Assembly: GCA_900317095.1 (NCBI GenBank)
Contig: ONFL01000069.1
Span: 1 to 33,347 of the forward strand
Origin: an uncultured Eubacteriales bacterium
GTDB lineage: Bacteria; Bacillota; Clostridia; Lachnospirales; Lachnospiraceae
Length of the DNA stretch: 33,347 nucleotides
Direction: 5' to 3'
Shown: positions 23,837 through 30,282 of the stretch, in pieces
How positions within the stretch are numbered: the stretch's first letter is position 1
Layout: each line of letters begins with the position of its first letter
Made by a program: the position numbers and the translations under genes
Notes under the pieces: generated by a model
The model's input: only the letters and a program-made list of their open reading frames with translations
The model's database searches: none
What the model was told of the DNA's origin: nothing

Positions 23837-24925
23837 TTACTCCCTAAAATTACTTGACTCTATAATAGCAGAACTATCTCGTTTTGTAAACTCTCTCCCT
23901 CGTTCTTTCCAAAATTCGACTTTATAATCTTCAAAAGGCACTCCATCCGCTGCAGCTCCGGAGTCCAGCCATTCGTCGTAGTCGCTCCGATCGGAGTAGG
24001 CCGCCACGCTGCAGTGGCAGTACGGATGCATCGGCGGGGCGTTCTCACCGGGAACCATATCGTCCACATTGAAGTGCTTCCCGTCCAGCGCCTGGCAGAC
24101 ATCGCACGGATGGGGGCCGACAGCCAGGAACGTGTACTGTTTAAAACCTAACCGGTTGAAGCTTTCCTGCTGGGCGCCGATCTCCACCCTTGCCAGCTCT
24201 GTGACAGCCAGCCGCATGGCAGCCTTCCCTGCCTTCTTGAAATCCCCGGCAAAGTTCTTGCGGATCTGCCGGGCAACCTTCGCGGATCCCCAGCCCTGGA
24301 TCAGGGCGGAAGTAAGAGACCGATCAAGGGAAGACTGCAGCTCCTGCTGGTTCTTCCAGAGTCGCTGTGAGAATGTCGCACCCTTGAAGGACGCGTTCAC
24401 AATGCTGGATGCTTCCTTCGCATTCATGTTGACGATCCCGCCAAGGATGCCTGCCTGACGCTCGGACTCTGCCATCGCCGCATCTGTGAGCTTATCTCCA
24501 AGATAATTGCGCATCTCGGCATAGCCTGCTGTTGTCTGCAGCCCGATCCGGGACTTGAGCATCTCGAGGCGGTTAATCTTCATGGTGAGGTTGTAGATCC
24601 GCATCTGCTCGTTCTCCTCATCGGAGAAATCCCCATAGCTGACCTTCTTGCCGCTCCTTCGCATGACGGAGCCGCGCTGTACCAGCTCCCTTGCGTAGCG
24701 TTCATACTCCGCAATGTCCAGCCTGGAGACGCGCTTCTTGGCTTCCTGAAGCGTGATGCCGTCCTTATCCGCATAACGCTGCAGCCAGGCATCAATCTGC
24801 GCATTGCATTCGTCAATCATCCGCTGGTTGATTGCGTCAATCTGCCTGCGCATCTCCTTCTCGTCGGTGATGCGGTTCTTCCGGGCGGCTTCTTCCCGCT
24901 TTCTCCAGTATTCATCGCTCTTCAT
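23837..24925 (-). CDS. MuF-type phage minor head protein
   Basis: 362 residues. The MuF (phage Mu F / SPP1 gp7) domain lies in the C-terminal half: LAVTELARVEIGAQQESFNRLGF, then CDVCQALDGKHFNVDDMVPGENAPPMHPYCHCSV, with the conserved Cys and His residues that may bind metal. The N-terminal half is a long helical region. SPP1 gp7 is a minor capsid protein linked to DNA ejection. The gene overlaps the portal stop by 14 bases. The last 30 residues (KVEFWKERGREFTKRDSS...) are A+T-rich and look like the start of a C-terminal extension that is cut by TAA at 23839-23837. Confidence 0.88.
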   Translation of the reverse strand: MKSDEYWRKREEAARKNRITDEKEMRRQIDAINQRMIDECNAQIDAWLQRYADKDGITLQEAKKRVSRLDIAEYERYARELVQRGSVMRRSGKKVSYGDFSDEENEQMRIYNLTMKINRLEMLKSRIGLQTTAGYAEMRNYLGDKLTDAAMAESERQAGILGGIVNMNAKEASSIVNASFKGATFSQRLWKNQQELQSSLDRSLTSALIQGWGSAKVARQIRKNFAGDFKKAGKAAMRLAVTELARVEIGAQQESFNRLGFKQYTFLAVGPHPCDVCQALDGKHFNVDDMVPGENAPPMHPYCHCSVAAYSDRSDYDEWLDSGAAADGVPFEDYKVEFWKERGREFTKRDSSAIIESSNFRE

Positions 24926-26288
24926 TGTTCAGCCCGTTCATGACGTCAGCGGAAACGTTTGGGAATATTGCCTGCTCGGATGCGGTCGGGCGGCTCACTG
25001 CCTCGTCCTCCTCTTCCCGCATGCGGTCTATCTCCTTCTTGGGATCATCCACAATAGACAGGACGGAGAGCTGCGTCTCCTTGCTGACCACGCCTTCCAG
25101 CTGTGCAGCAGTCTGTGCCTCGTCAAGGATGTTCTGAGGATAATTCCGTGTGAACTGGTAATCAACCTTCAGCCAGTCATCCGCCCGGACGCCCTGCGCC
25201 ATGGAAATGGGATTTGAGAAGATCAGCCTATACCTGCGATTCATGGCCGCCCGGAACTTGAGCTCCTTGTCCTGTGCCAGATTACTCATCGGCTGAAGTT
25301 TATACTTGAGCGCCACACCGGATGCGGATCCGGCGAAGTTCTCGTCCGAGATGTCAGCCACCATGGAGATCTGGAAGATCAGCTTCTGCAGCCTCTCGAT
25401 CAGGTTCTCCTGTGTCTCGTCGGAGCTGGGCTTCTGCAGGAACTGGGCGTCCAGGTCCCCGGATCCGTCATCCGGGTCATCAGAATACAGGTTGATCAGC
25501 CGGTCGTCCCGGATCCGCACGACCTCATCCTTATCCAGCTTCACGCCGGTCACCTTCATGTAGGCATCGGCGAAGGCGTCCACATCGTTGGCCTTCTCGG
25601 AAAGCGCCTTGTTGTAACCGTCTATGAGGTTAAGGACCGATTCGTAGATGGATGTGGCTTCCTCGTTCTCCTTGAACTCGACCGCAGGCACGCCGTCAAA
25701 GCCGTGGATCTTCGGCTCGTCCTCCCAGCGGTACCCGCCTTTGTTCACGAAGTGCTGCACGACCTGGGCGTCTGACCAGGAGCCCCTCTCCACGTTCTCA
25801 GAGTCGCGGTAATAGCGGATGAAATACATAGGCCGCTCCAGTATGCTGTCATCTGTGACCAGGAAACTCTGCATGGGGGAAACGTATGTCTCCCCGATAT
25901 TTCCCTCCTCATCGATGTAATACATCTCATTGGCCAGTCCGTAGATGTCCGCCATCTTGGACAGCTCCACATTGTTCTCGTCCATGCCGTTGTAATGGTC
26001 GAGCAGCTGGATATAGCCGTCTATCTTCTCATCATCAGAAGATGTCTTGATGGGGATGCCGCAGAAGAAACCGTTGAAGGTGTCCGTGATATATTTGGCA
26101 AAGTTCACTGCCAGCCGGTTGTCCGGCTTCCAGGCCTCCTTCGGCTGCATATGGAATATGCGGTAATCATTGGCATAGGCGTCATGCAGCTTCTGCAGCC
26201 TGCCCATGACGATCCCCTTATGCCTGGTGATCAGCTCCGCCAATAGCTCCGGAGTCATCTGTGAATATTCTGACTTGATAGAAAGCAC
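24912..26288 (-). CDS. Phage portal protein (SPP1 gp6 type)
   Basis: 458 residues. It forms the dodecameric DNA channel at the capsid vertex. The family pattern is visible: NRLAVNFAKYITDTFNGFFCGIPI near the N-terminus, a YGLANEMYYIDEEG clip/wing strand pair, IDGYNKALSEKANDVDAFADAYM, ADISDENFAGSASGVALKYKLQPM, and an acidic C-terminus. The GTG start directly abuts the large terminase stop, preceded by GGAGGATATTAA. The length is a little below the usual 470-500, but the frame is intact. Confidence 0.92.
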   Translation of the reverse strand: MLSIKSEYSQMTPELLAELITRHKGIVMGRLQKLHDAYANDYRIFHMQPKEAWKPDNRLAVNFAKYITDTFNGFFCGIPIKTSSDDEKIDGYIQLLDHYNGMDENNVELSKMADIYGLANEMYYIDEEGNIGETYVSPMQSFLVTDDSILERPMYFIRYYRDSENVERGSWSDAQVVQHFVNKGGYRWEDEPKIHGFDGVPAVEFKENEEATSIYESVLNLIDGYNKALSEKANDVDAFADAYMKVTGVKLDKDEVVRIRDDRLINLYSDDPDDGSGDLDAQFLQKPSSDETQENLIERLQKLIFQISMVADISDENFAGSASGVALKYKLQPMSNLAQDKELKFRAAMNRRYRLIFSNPISMAQGVRADDWLKVDYQFTRNYPQNILDEAQTAAQLEGVVSKETQLSVLSIVDDPKKEIDRMREEEDEAVSRPTASEQAIFPNVSADVMNGLNNEER

Positions 26289-27551
26289 TTAATATCCTCC
26301 CTTGAAGGTCTGGAGATGCCCTCCGGACCGTTTCCTCATATATTTCTCCATGCCGTAGCGCATGGCGTCCATCAGATGGTTGAAATCATCGACCGGCACG
26401 TTCAGCGTCCTGCCGAACCTGTCTTTGTCCCAGGTGTAATTGCTGATCTCCGTCAGGAAGTTCACGCATCTGGGATGGACAATGATCTCGAAATCCTGCA
26501 GGAACTGGATGCCGGCATTGACGGAATCCTTTCCCTTCTTAGCCGCGTGTACCCGGAGGCCGAAGCCCTTCAGCTCGTCAATGGACTTGGGCTCGGCGGA
26601 GTCTGCTGTGATGGATTCCTTGCCGTATCCCATATTCCGGATCCGCCCGCAGATCTCCCTGTTCGAGAGTCCTTTCTCGTAAAGCTCATCCCATACGAAC
26701 AGCTTCCGCTGCTCCAGATTAGCGAAGCCGGCGAACAGCGCAGTCGGGTCGTTTGTATAACCGAAGTCCAGCCCGAAGACCGACTCCAGGTCATATCTCC
26801 TGCGGATCTCTGCCAGGGAGAATTCCTGCTCTTTCCAGTTCTCGTAAACGAGGCCTTCCACGATTCCCCAGTTCCCGATCCCTGCCACCTGGTAACGTCT
26901 CGGGTTGTCCGCCTTCATCTTCTCAAAGACCTTCCGGTCGGCATCGTCCAGCCACTCGTTGCAGAGGTAATTCGTCGTGACCGCCAGCTTGTCCGCGCTG
27001 TCCGGGGCATCAAAAAAGCGCCGCTTTAACCAGCTGCGCTCATTCCATGGATTAAATGTTAATGTGATCTGTTTGAAGACACCCGACCCGCCGCGGATGG
27101 ACTCGTCCAGGATGTTGAAATCATCTTCCCTTGAAAGCTCGTATGCCTCCTCGATCCAGCACCAGCAGAGCGTCCCGTGCTCCGCCGTCATGGATGTGAT
27201 CTTCTGCGGATCGTCCAGGCCCCGGAAGAAGATCTTCTGCCCGGTCGGGATATAGGTCATTTCCAGCGGGGATTCCTTCACTTCCCACCAGCCGTCAACC
27301 TGCAGCCGGTGGATGGCCCATTTAAGCTGCGCGAAGCAGGAATCCTTCAGTGTCCTGTACACCTTCCGGATCACCAGCGTGTTCGCCTCCGGATACGCCA
27401 TCATGTTCGTGATGACCCACAGTGCCGTCGTTGTGGACTTCTTGGAAGCACGGGAGCCTTTGCAGACCCGGTACCTGCCTTTGAACCGCCAGAAGGTTCC
27501 GTAGCCTTTTCCTACCACCTGCGGCAGGCTGACCTTAATCCTCGAGTTCAT
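26289..27551 (-). CDS. Phage terminase large subunit (PBSX/SPP1 type)
   Basis: 420 residues; the motor ATPase and nuclease that packages DNA. The ATPase has a variant Walker A KGSRASKKST (about residue 31-40), TLVIRKVYRTLKDS, and Walker B LCWCWIEEAYEL. The nuclease domain begins VFGLDFGYTNDPTAL, with the metal-binding Asp, and has ITADSAEPKSIDELK further on. The length matches the XtmB family. It overlaps the small terminase stop by 17 bases. It appears intact and, with the terminase small subunit, portal and capsid, suggests packaging and head assembly may still be encoded. Confidence 0.95.
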   Translation of the reverse strand: MNSRIKVSLPQVVGKGYGTFWRFKGRYRVCKGSRASKKSTTTALWVITNMMAYPEANTLVIRKVYRTLKDSCFAQLKWAIHRLQVDGWWEVKESPLEMTYIPTGQKIFFRGLDDPQKITSMTAEHGTLCWCWIEEAYELSREDDFNILDESIRGGSGVFKQITLTFNPWNERSWLKRRFFDAPDSADKLAVTTNYLCNEWLDDADRKVFEKMKADNPRRYQVAGIGNWGIVEGLVYENWKEQEFSLAEIRRRYDLESVFGLDFGYTNDPTALFAGFANLEQRKLFVWDELYEKGLSNREICGRIRNMGYGKESITADSAEPKSIDELKGFGLRVHAAKKGKDSVNAGIQFLQDFEIIVHPRCVNFLTEISNYTWDKDRFGRTLNVPVDDFNHLMDAMRYGMEKYMRKRSGGHLQTFKGGY

Positions 27552-27948
27552 CTGTACCCGTGATCACCACCGGGACGGAGCCCGTGATGTTCAGGCTCTG
27601 GTTGTACCTGCCGTGCGCCCTCAGGATCATATCGGAGGCTTTCATCCTGTTCTGCATGGATACCGGCACTTCAACGACCTTGCCGTTGCTGGCAACGACC
27701 GTTTCCTTCTCTTCTCCCATAGCCACGCTGGAAAGGAAGGACAGGATCTCATCCGCGCTTGCGATCTTGGAAGAATGCATCTTCCGGATCTGCTCTGAAA
27801 GATATGCTGATATGTCAGGTTTTGTCAGGTTTTCTGACCCGACGCTCCTTGCCGTTTTCTTTCTGTACCCGGCCTCGATAGCGGCCTGCGTCGCGTTGCA
27901 TCCGTTCGCCAGATAGGCATCACAGAATCTCCTCTGCTTTTCCGTCAC
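27535..27948 (-). CDS. Phage terminase small subunit (Terminase_2/XtmA type)
   Basis: 137 residues. It begins TEKQRRFCDAYLANGCNATQAAIEAGYRKKTARSVGSENLTKPDISAYL, the typical helix-turn-helix DNA-recognition start of XtmA-like small terminases, with an oligomerisation region and a short C-terminal tail. GTG start after AAGGAGATGGCGGGCT. The gap to the metallopeptidase gene (27949-28028) holds nothing obvious; a pac site could lie here or inside the gene. Confidence 0.92.
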   Translation of the reverse strand: MTEKQRRFCDAYLANGCNATQAAIEAGYRKKTARSVGSENLTKPDISAYLSEQIRKMHSSKIASADEILSFLSSVAMGEEKETVVASNGKVVEVPVSMQNRMKASDMILRAHGRYNQSLNITGSVPVVITGTDELED

Positions 27949-28028
27949 AGCCCGCCATCTCCTTCCCGCCGGGCATAAATCTACCCATTCTCTAAACCCT
28001 CCCCCGGCATATCATCATACCGAAGGGC

Positions 28029-28436
28029 TCACTCATCCGCTCTTGTATCTGCCCAGCCGGGGCCGTACTTCTCTATGATCCGCCGGAAGTCCTGCATGTC
28101 GTGCGGCCGTATCTTATAGACCGGCGCGTCTGTATCCAGATCCTGCACGTCTATATGCATCAGCTCGTGCTCCATCAGGATCCGCTTCTGCTTCTCATCC
28201 ATCTGCTCCGCGTCCCTGTATGCCACGATCAGAATGTCGTGCGGGCAATATGGCTTGTATAGATCCTTGACCTTGATGCATTCCGCATAGACCGTCATGC
28301 CGTCATACTTCTTGCTGTAATCGGCAGCAAGGTATCCGATTTCTGCGTCCTTAAGAGACTGCAGCTCCGGAACGCTCTCTATTACTCCGTGGGCGATCTG
28401 TGCCCAATCTTCCGCCTGTGTATACTTGTGTGCCAT
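28029..28436 (-). CDS. Phage putative metallopeptidase
   Basis: 135 residues with HELMHID (a HEXXH-type zinc motif) near residue 90 in an ILMEHELMHIDVQDLDTDAPVYKIRPHDMQDFRRIIEKYG context. This matches the PhageMetallopep group found next to terminases in Clostridia and Bacilli phages. Its role in phage growth is not known. ATG after CGGAGGACAGC. It is separated from the upstream small genes by a terminator. Confidence 0.8.
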   Translation of the reverse strand: MAHKYTQAEDWAQIAHGVIESVPELQSLKDAEIGYLAADYSKKYDGMTVYAECIKVKDLYKPYCPHDILIVAYRDAEQMDEKQKRILMEHELMHIDVQDLDTDAPVYKIRPHDMQDFRRIIEKYGPGWADTRADE

Positions 28437-28452
28437 GCTGTCCTCCGGGCAT

Positions 28453-28481
28453 AAGAAAAGGACCGCACCTCTGCGATCCTT
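28453..28481 (-). terminator. Terminator after the small DNA-binding gene
   Basis: On the minus strand AAGGATCGCA pairs with TGCGGTCCTT (one G-U), loop GAGG, followed by TTCTTAT, directly after the stop of the gene at 28491-28685. It would partly insulate the packaging genes from the early small genes. Confidence 0.75.
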
Positions 28482-28490
28482 CTCCTGTGT

Positions 28491-28685
28491 TTACTTGTTC
28501 TGGTCAATGTACTCACGCATCAGCCTCTGGATAACCACCGCCTGCGGTTCTCCGTTCTTTTCGCATGCAGCTTTGAACTCGTCCGCAAGTGACCGGTACA
28601 TCTTGAAGCCTTTTGTGATGTAGCCGTTCTTCTGGCTCCACCGCTCTGTCCTGATTGTGTTCTTACTCGGCTGTCCCTTAGGCAT
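28491..28685 (-). CDS. Small ribbon-helix-helix-like phage protein
   Basis: 64 residues: a basic N-terminus (PKGQPSKNTIRTERWSQKNGYITKGFKM), then YRSLADEFKAACEKNGEPQAVVIQRLMREYIDQ, which looks like the strand-helix-helix of Arc/ParG-type DNA-binding dimers. Similar short proteins recur in Clostridia phages. The start overlaps the previous small gene (TAATG), indicating coupling. It could be the repressor of the promoter at 29025-29058 that drives its own operon, which is inference from position. Confidence 0.7.
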   Translation of the reverse strand: MPKGQPSKNTIRTERWSQKNGYITKGFKMYRSLADEFKAACEKNGEPQAVVIQRLMREYIDQNK

Positions 28686-28825
28686 TACTTACTCCTATAC
28701 TCTTCAATCGAATCGATCAGGAAGTAAACACCGGATAACAACAGAATTACACTTGACGCCACGCTCCTTGTCGTAAGATTCAGAACCCACGCCGCAATCA
28801 GAAACCACGTTGAGAATTTTTTCAT
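28685..28825 (-). CDS. Small membrane protein, 46 residues
   Basis: MKKFSTWFLIAAWVLNLTTRSV then ASSVILLLSGVYFLIDSIEEYRSK: two short hydrophobic segments and charged ends. Its TAA overlaps the ATG of the DNA-binding gene (TAATG), which argues that it is translated. No strong ribosome site is seen. Function unknown; it is not recognisably a holin. Confidence 0.55.
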   Translation of the reverse strand: MKKFSTWFLIAAWVLNLTTRSVASSVILLLSGVYFLIDSIEEYRSK

Positions 28826-28886
28826 TTCATGTTTTCGGCAGATGTGTTAATATTTAACAGAGGTCAGGGGCTTGCGCCCCGTTCCC

Positions 28887-29006
28887 CTATTTCAGCGCCG
28901 ATATCAATGATGCAATCCCGGCTGTGGCGGTTCCAATTCCAATCAGCAGTTTTGTTATCATTTTTACTCGGCGCCATATTTTTTTGTTCTTGTTTTTCTT
29001 ACTCAT
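28887..29006 (-). CDS. Small basic membrane peptide, 39 residues
   Basis: Starts MSKKNKNKKIWRRVKM and continues ITKLLIGIGTATAGIASLISALK: strongly basic start and one hydrophobic helix. ATG 29006 is preceded by AAAGGAGGAAGGCAG, an excellent ribosome site, and sits just downstream of the promoter at 29025-29058, so it is very probably expressed. A GGGGC/GCCCC hairpin and a GTTAATATTTAAC palindrome lie between it and the next gene (28835-28882). Family unknown. Confidence 0.6.
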   Translation of the reverse strand: MSKKNKNKKIWRRVKMITKLLIGIGTATAGIASLISALK

Positions 29007-29022
29007 CTGCCTTCCTCCTTTC

Positions 29023-29058
29023 TGATATTATAATATCATATGGTTTACCATATGTCAA
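29023..29058 (-). promoter_or_regulatory. Strong phage promoter with two nested palindromic operators
   Basis: Minus strand: TTGACA (29053-29058) and TATTAT (29030-29035) are separated by 17 bases. The spacer holds a perfect 8-2-8 palindrome, CATATGGTTTACCATATG (29037-29054), and the -10 box lies inside a second perfect palindrome, GATATTATAATATC (29024-29037). A dimeric repressor bound to either would block RNA polymerase. It drives the small-gene operon and possibly the packaging genes. Confidence 0.85.
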
Positions 29059-29092
29059 TATCTTTTTGGAGGATTCTCAAATATTTTTAATA

Positions 29093-29155
29093 GACGCCCG
29101 CACCGGACGCCTTATTTCAATCAAAAGGGGCGCCCGCAGTACGATCCGGACGCCC
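29093..29155 (-). terminator. Terminator after the late regulator gene, with a second similar hairpin
   Basis: Minus strand: GGGCGTCCG pairs with CGGGCGCCC (29128-29155, one G-U), followed by C and TTTTGATT. A second hairpin of nearly the same sequence, GGCGTCCG and CGGGCGTC (29093-29111, 3-base loop), lies just beyond without a T-run. The two look like a duplicated element. The block isolates the regulator gene from the promoter at 29023-29058. Confidence 0.7.
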
Positions 29156-29245
29156 TATCATTAAAAGGAGGTGTCTAAGAATACAGGAAACGCTCAAGAG
29201 TAAACCAACAAATCTCTCAATCCTTCTTAGCACGATACCATAATA

Positions 29246-29656
29246 TCACAGGTCAGACTCGCATTTACTCTCATCATTCACAATGCTGGAACAATTTGCA
29301 ATAGCCGATTTATATATCCTGTATATATGCTGTATAGAGTAGTGCATCAGATCAGCCACATCCTCCATGCGGTTTACAGTTGGATTCAGGAAGAACAGCG
29401 TCAGCACCTGCCGCTCCCTTGAATCTTCCAGGGCATCTATCATATCCATCGCCCTGAATAAGTCTTTCTGCATCGCATCGACTTCAGCCGCGATCCTGCG
29501 GTCGATCTCGTCCACTCTTGCCATGACTTCACTCATTGGATCTGACGGACTGGTCTGCACCTTACCGAGAAGGTTTACACGCATCCTTCTATAGAAGTTC
29601 TGATCGCAGAGATCGACAAGATCTAGTGCGCCTTGTGTGTGTATTGTTTGTGACAT
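29246..29656 (-). CDS. Phage late-gene regulator, sigma-70 region-4-like (DUF1492/ArpU-type)
   Basis: 136 residues. The C-terminal part ERQVLTLFFLNPTVNRMEDVADLMHYSIQHIYRIYKSAI is a helix-turn-helix like sigma-70 region 4, preceded by a coiled coil (EVMARVDEIDRRIAAEVDAMQKDLFRAMDMIDALED). This layout is typical of DUF1492/ArpU proteins that precede terminase genes and activate late transcription. The start ATG 29656 has a poor ribosome site. The upstream region has repeated ATTTACG sites and a palindrome. It is the first phage gene after the host msrA gene, and no integrase lies between them. Confidence 0.75.
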   Translation of the reverse strand: MSQTIHTQGALDLVDLCDQNFYRRMRVNLLGKVQTSPSDPMSEVMARVDEIDRRIAAEVDAMQKDLFRAMDMIDALEDSRERQVLTLFFLNPTVNRMEDVADLMHYSIQHIYRIYKSAIANCSSIVNDESKCESDL

Positions 29657-29672
29657 TTTTGTGTCTTGTAAC

Positions 29673-29725
29673 TGCCAATTTTGGCAATTTCAGGCATCGT
29701 AAATAATTACGTAAATGGCGTAAAT
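29673..29725. promoter_or_regulatory. Operator-like repeats upstream of the phage regulator
   Basis: A perfect palindrome TGCCAATTTTGGCA (29673-29686) is followed by three direct copies of CGTAAAT at 29698-29704, 29710-29716 and 29719-29725. They lie in the 79-base gap between the regulator start and the msrA stop, where a promoter for the regulator and the phage-host junction must also be. Confidence 0.55.
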
Positions 29726-29735
29726 AAGCCATTTA

Positions 29736-30278
29736 TCAGAGTTTCGCAATCTCATCGACCTTCCAGCCCGGAATGTGGCAGTAACCGCCGGGGAATTTTT
29801 CCAGATAATCCTGATGGAAATCCTCCGCGGGCCAGAAGTTCTTCACCGGCTTCAGTTCCGTGTAAAAAGGATCTGTCTTTTCTTTCTTTTCCCGGAAGAT
29901 CTTCTCCAGCGGCCCGCGGTCCTGTGGGTGATAGTAATAGACCCCGGTCTGATACTGGACGCCGACATCATTGCCCTGCCGGTTCTTGAGGCGGGGATCT
30001 ATGATCATGAAGAAAGCTTTCATAAGCGTCTCCAGTGAAAGGACCTGCGGGTCATAGACCAGGCGGACAGTCTCCTTATAACCGGTCTCTCCGGCGCATA
30101 CAGCCCGATAAGTTGGATGGTCCGTATTTCCGTTGGCGTAACCGGCGCAGAGCCCGCAAACGCCTCTCAGGCCCTTAAATGCGTGCTCTGTGCCCCAGAA
30201 GCATCCGCCTGCCACGTATATTACCTTCTGCCCTTCTTCGATTTCAAAAACACTTCCTTCTACCTGAATGGTCTGCAT
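29736..30278 (-). CDS. msrA: Peptide methionine (S)-S-oxide reductase MsrA
   Basis: 180 residues. It repairs oxidised methionine using a catalytic cysteine, Cys26 in the hallmark GGCFWG. Conserved partners are visible: CAGYANGNTDHPTYRAVCAGETGYKE, FFMIIDPRLKNRQGNDVGVQYQTGVYY, and the C-terminal FHQDYLEKFPGGYC, which could hold the resolving cysteine. I chose ATG 30278, nine bases after AAGGAGG; a longer frame to 30395 overlaps the patatin gene and lacks similarity. The ribosome site overlaps the end of the patatin gene, so the two are co-transcribed. Confidence 0.95.
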   Translation of the reverse strand: MQTIQVEGSVFEIEEGQKVIYVAGGCFWGTEHAFKGLRGVCGLCAGYANGNTDHPTYRAVCAGETGYKETVRLVYDPQVLSLETLMKAFFMIIDPRLKNRQGNDVGVQYQTGVYYYHPQDRGPLEKIFREKKEKTDPFYTELKPVKNFWPAEDFHQDYLEKFPGGYCHIPGWKVDEIAKL

Positions 30279-30282
30279 CTGC

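Larger units (their letters stand above)
19572..29735. mobile_element. Prophage remnant: late regulator, packaging and head module
   Basis: About 10.1 kb of phage genes, all on the minus strand, between the opp terminator and the host msrA stop. In transcription order: late regulator, small membrane and DNA-binding proteins, phage metallopeptidase, small and large terminase, portal, MuF, JAB protein, small proteins, scaffold, capsid, then damaged connector and tail genes. No integrase, repressor, replication, tape measure, baseplate, holin or endolysin is visible. No matching att repeat was found at the two edges, and no tRNA is present. Exact borders are uncertain: left about 19572-19615, right about 29657-29735. 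It is best read as a degraded element. Confidence 0.85.

Noticed and set aside
29156..29245. Plus-strand AAAAGGAGGTG followed by a short GTG frame
   Set aside because: The GTG is inside the ribosome site itself and the frame is only ten codons; probably chance.
19572..29735. Intact prophage or capsid-forming satellite island
   Set aside because: No integrase, repressor, replication or lysis gene is visible, and the connector is broken; erosion is a better fit, although the head genes look intact.
19572..29735. att repeats or a tRNA target at the remnant edges
   Set aside because: I compared the edges near 19560-19620 and 29657-29740 and found no shared core longer than a few bases; no tRNA is present.
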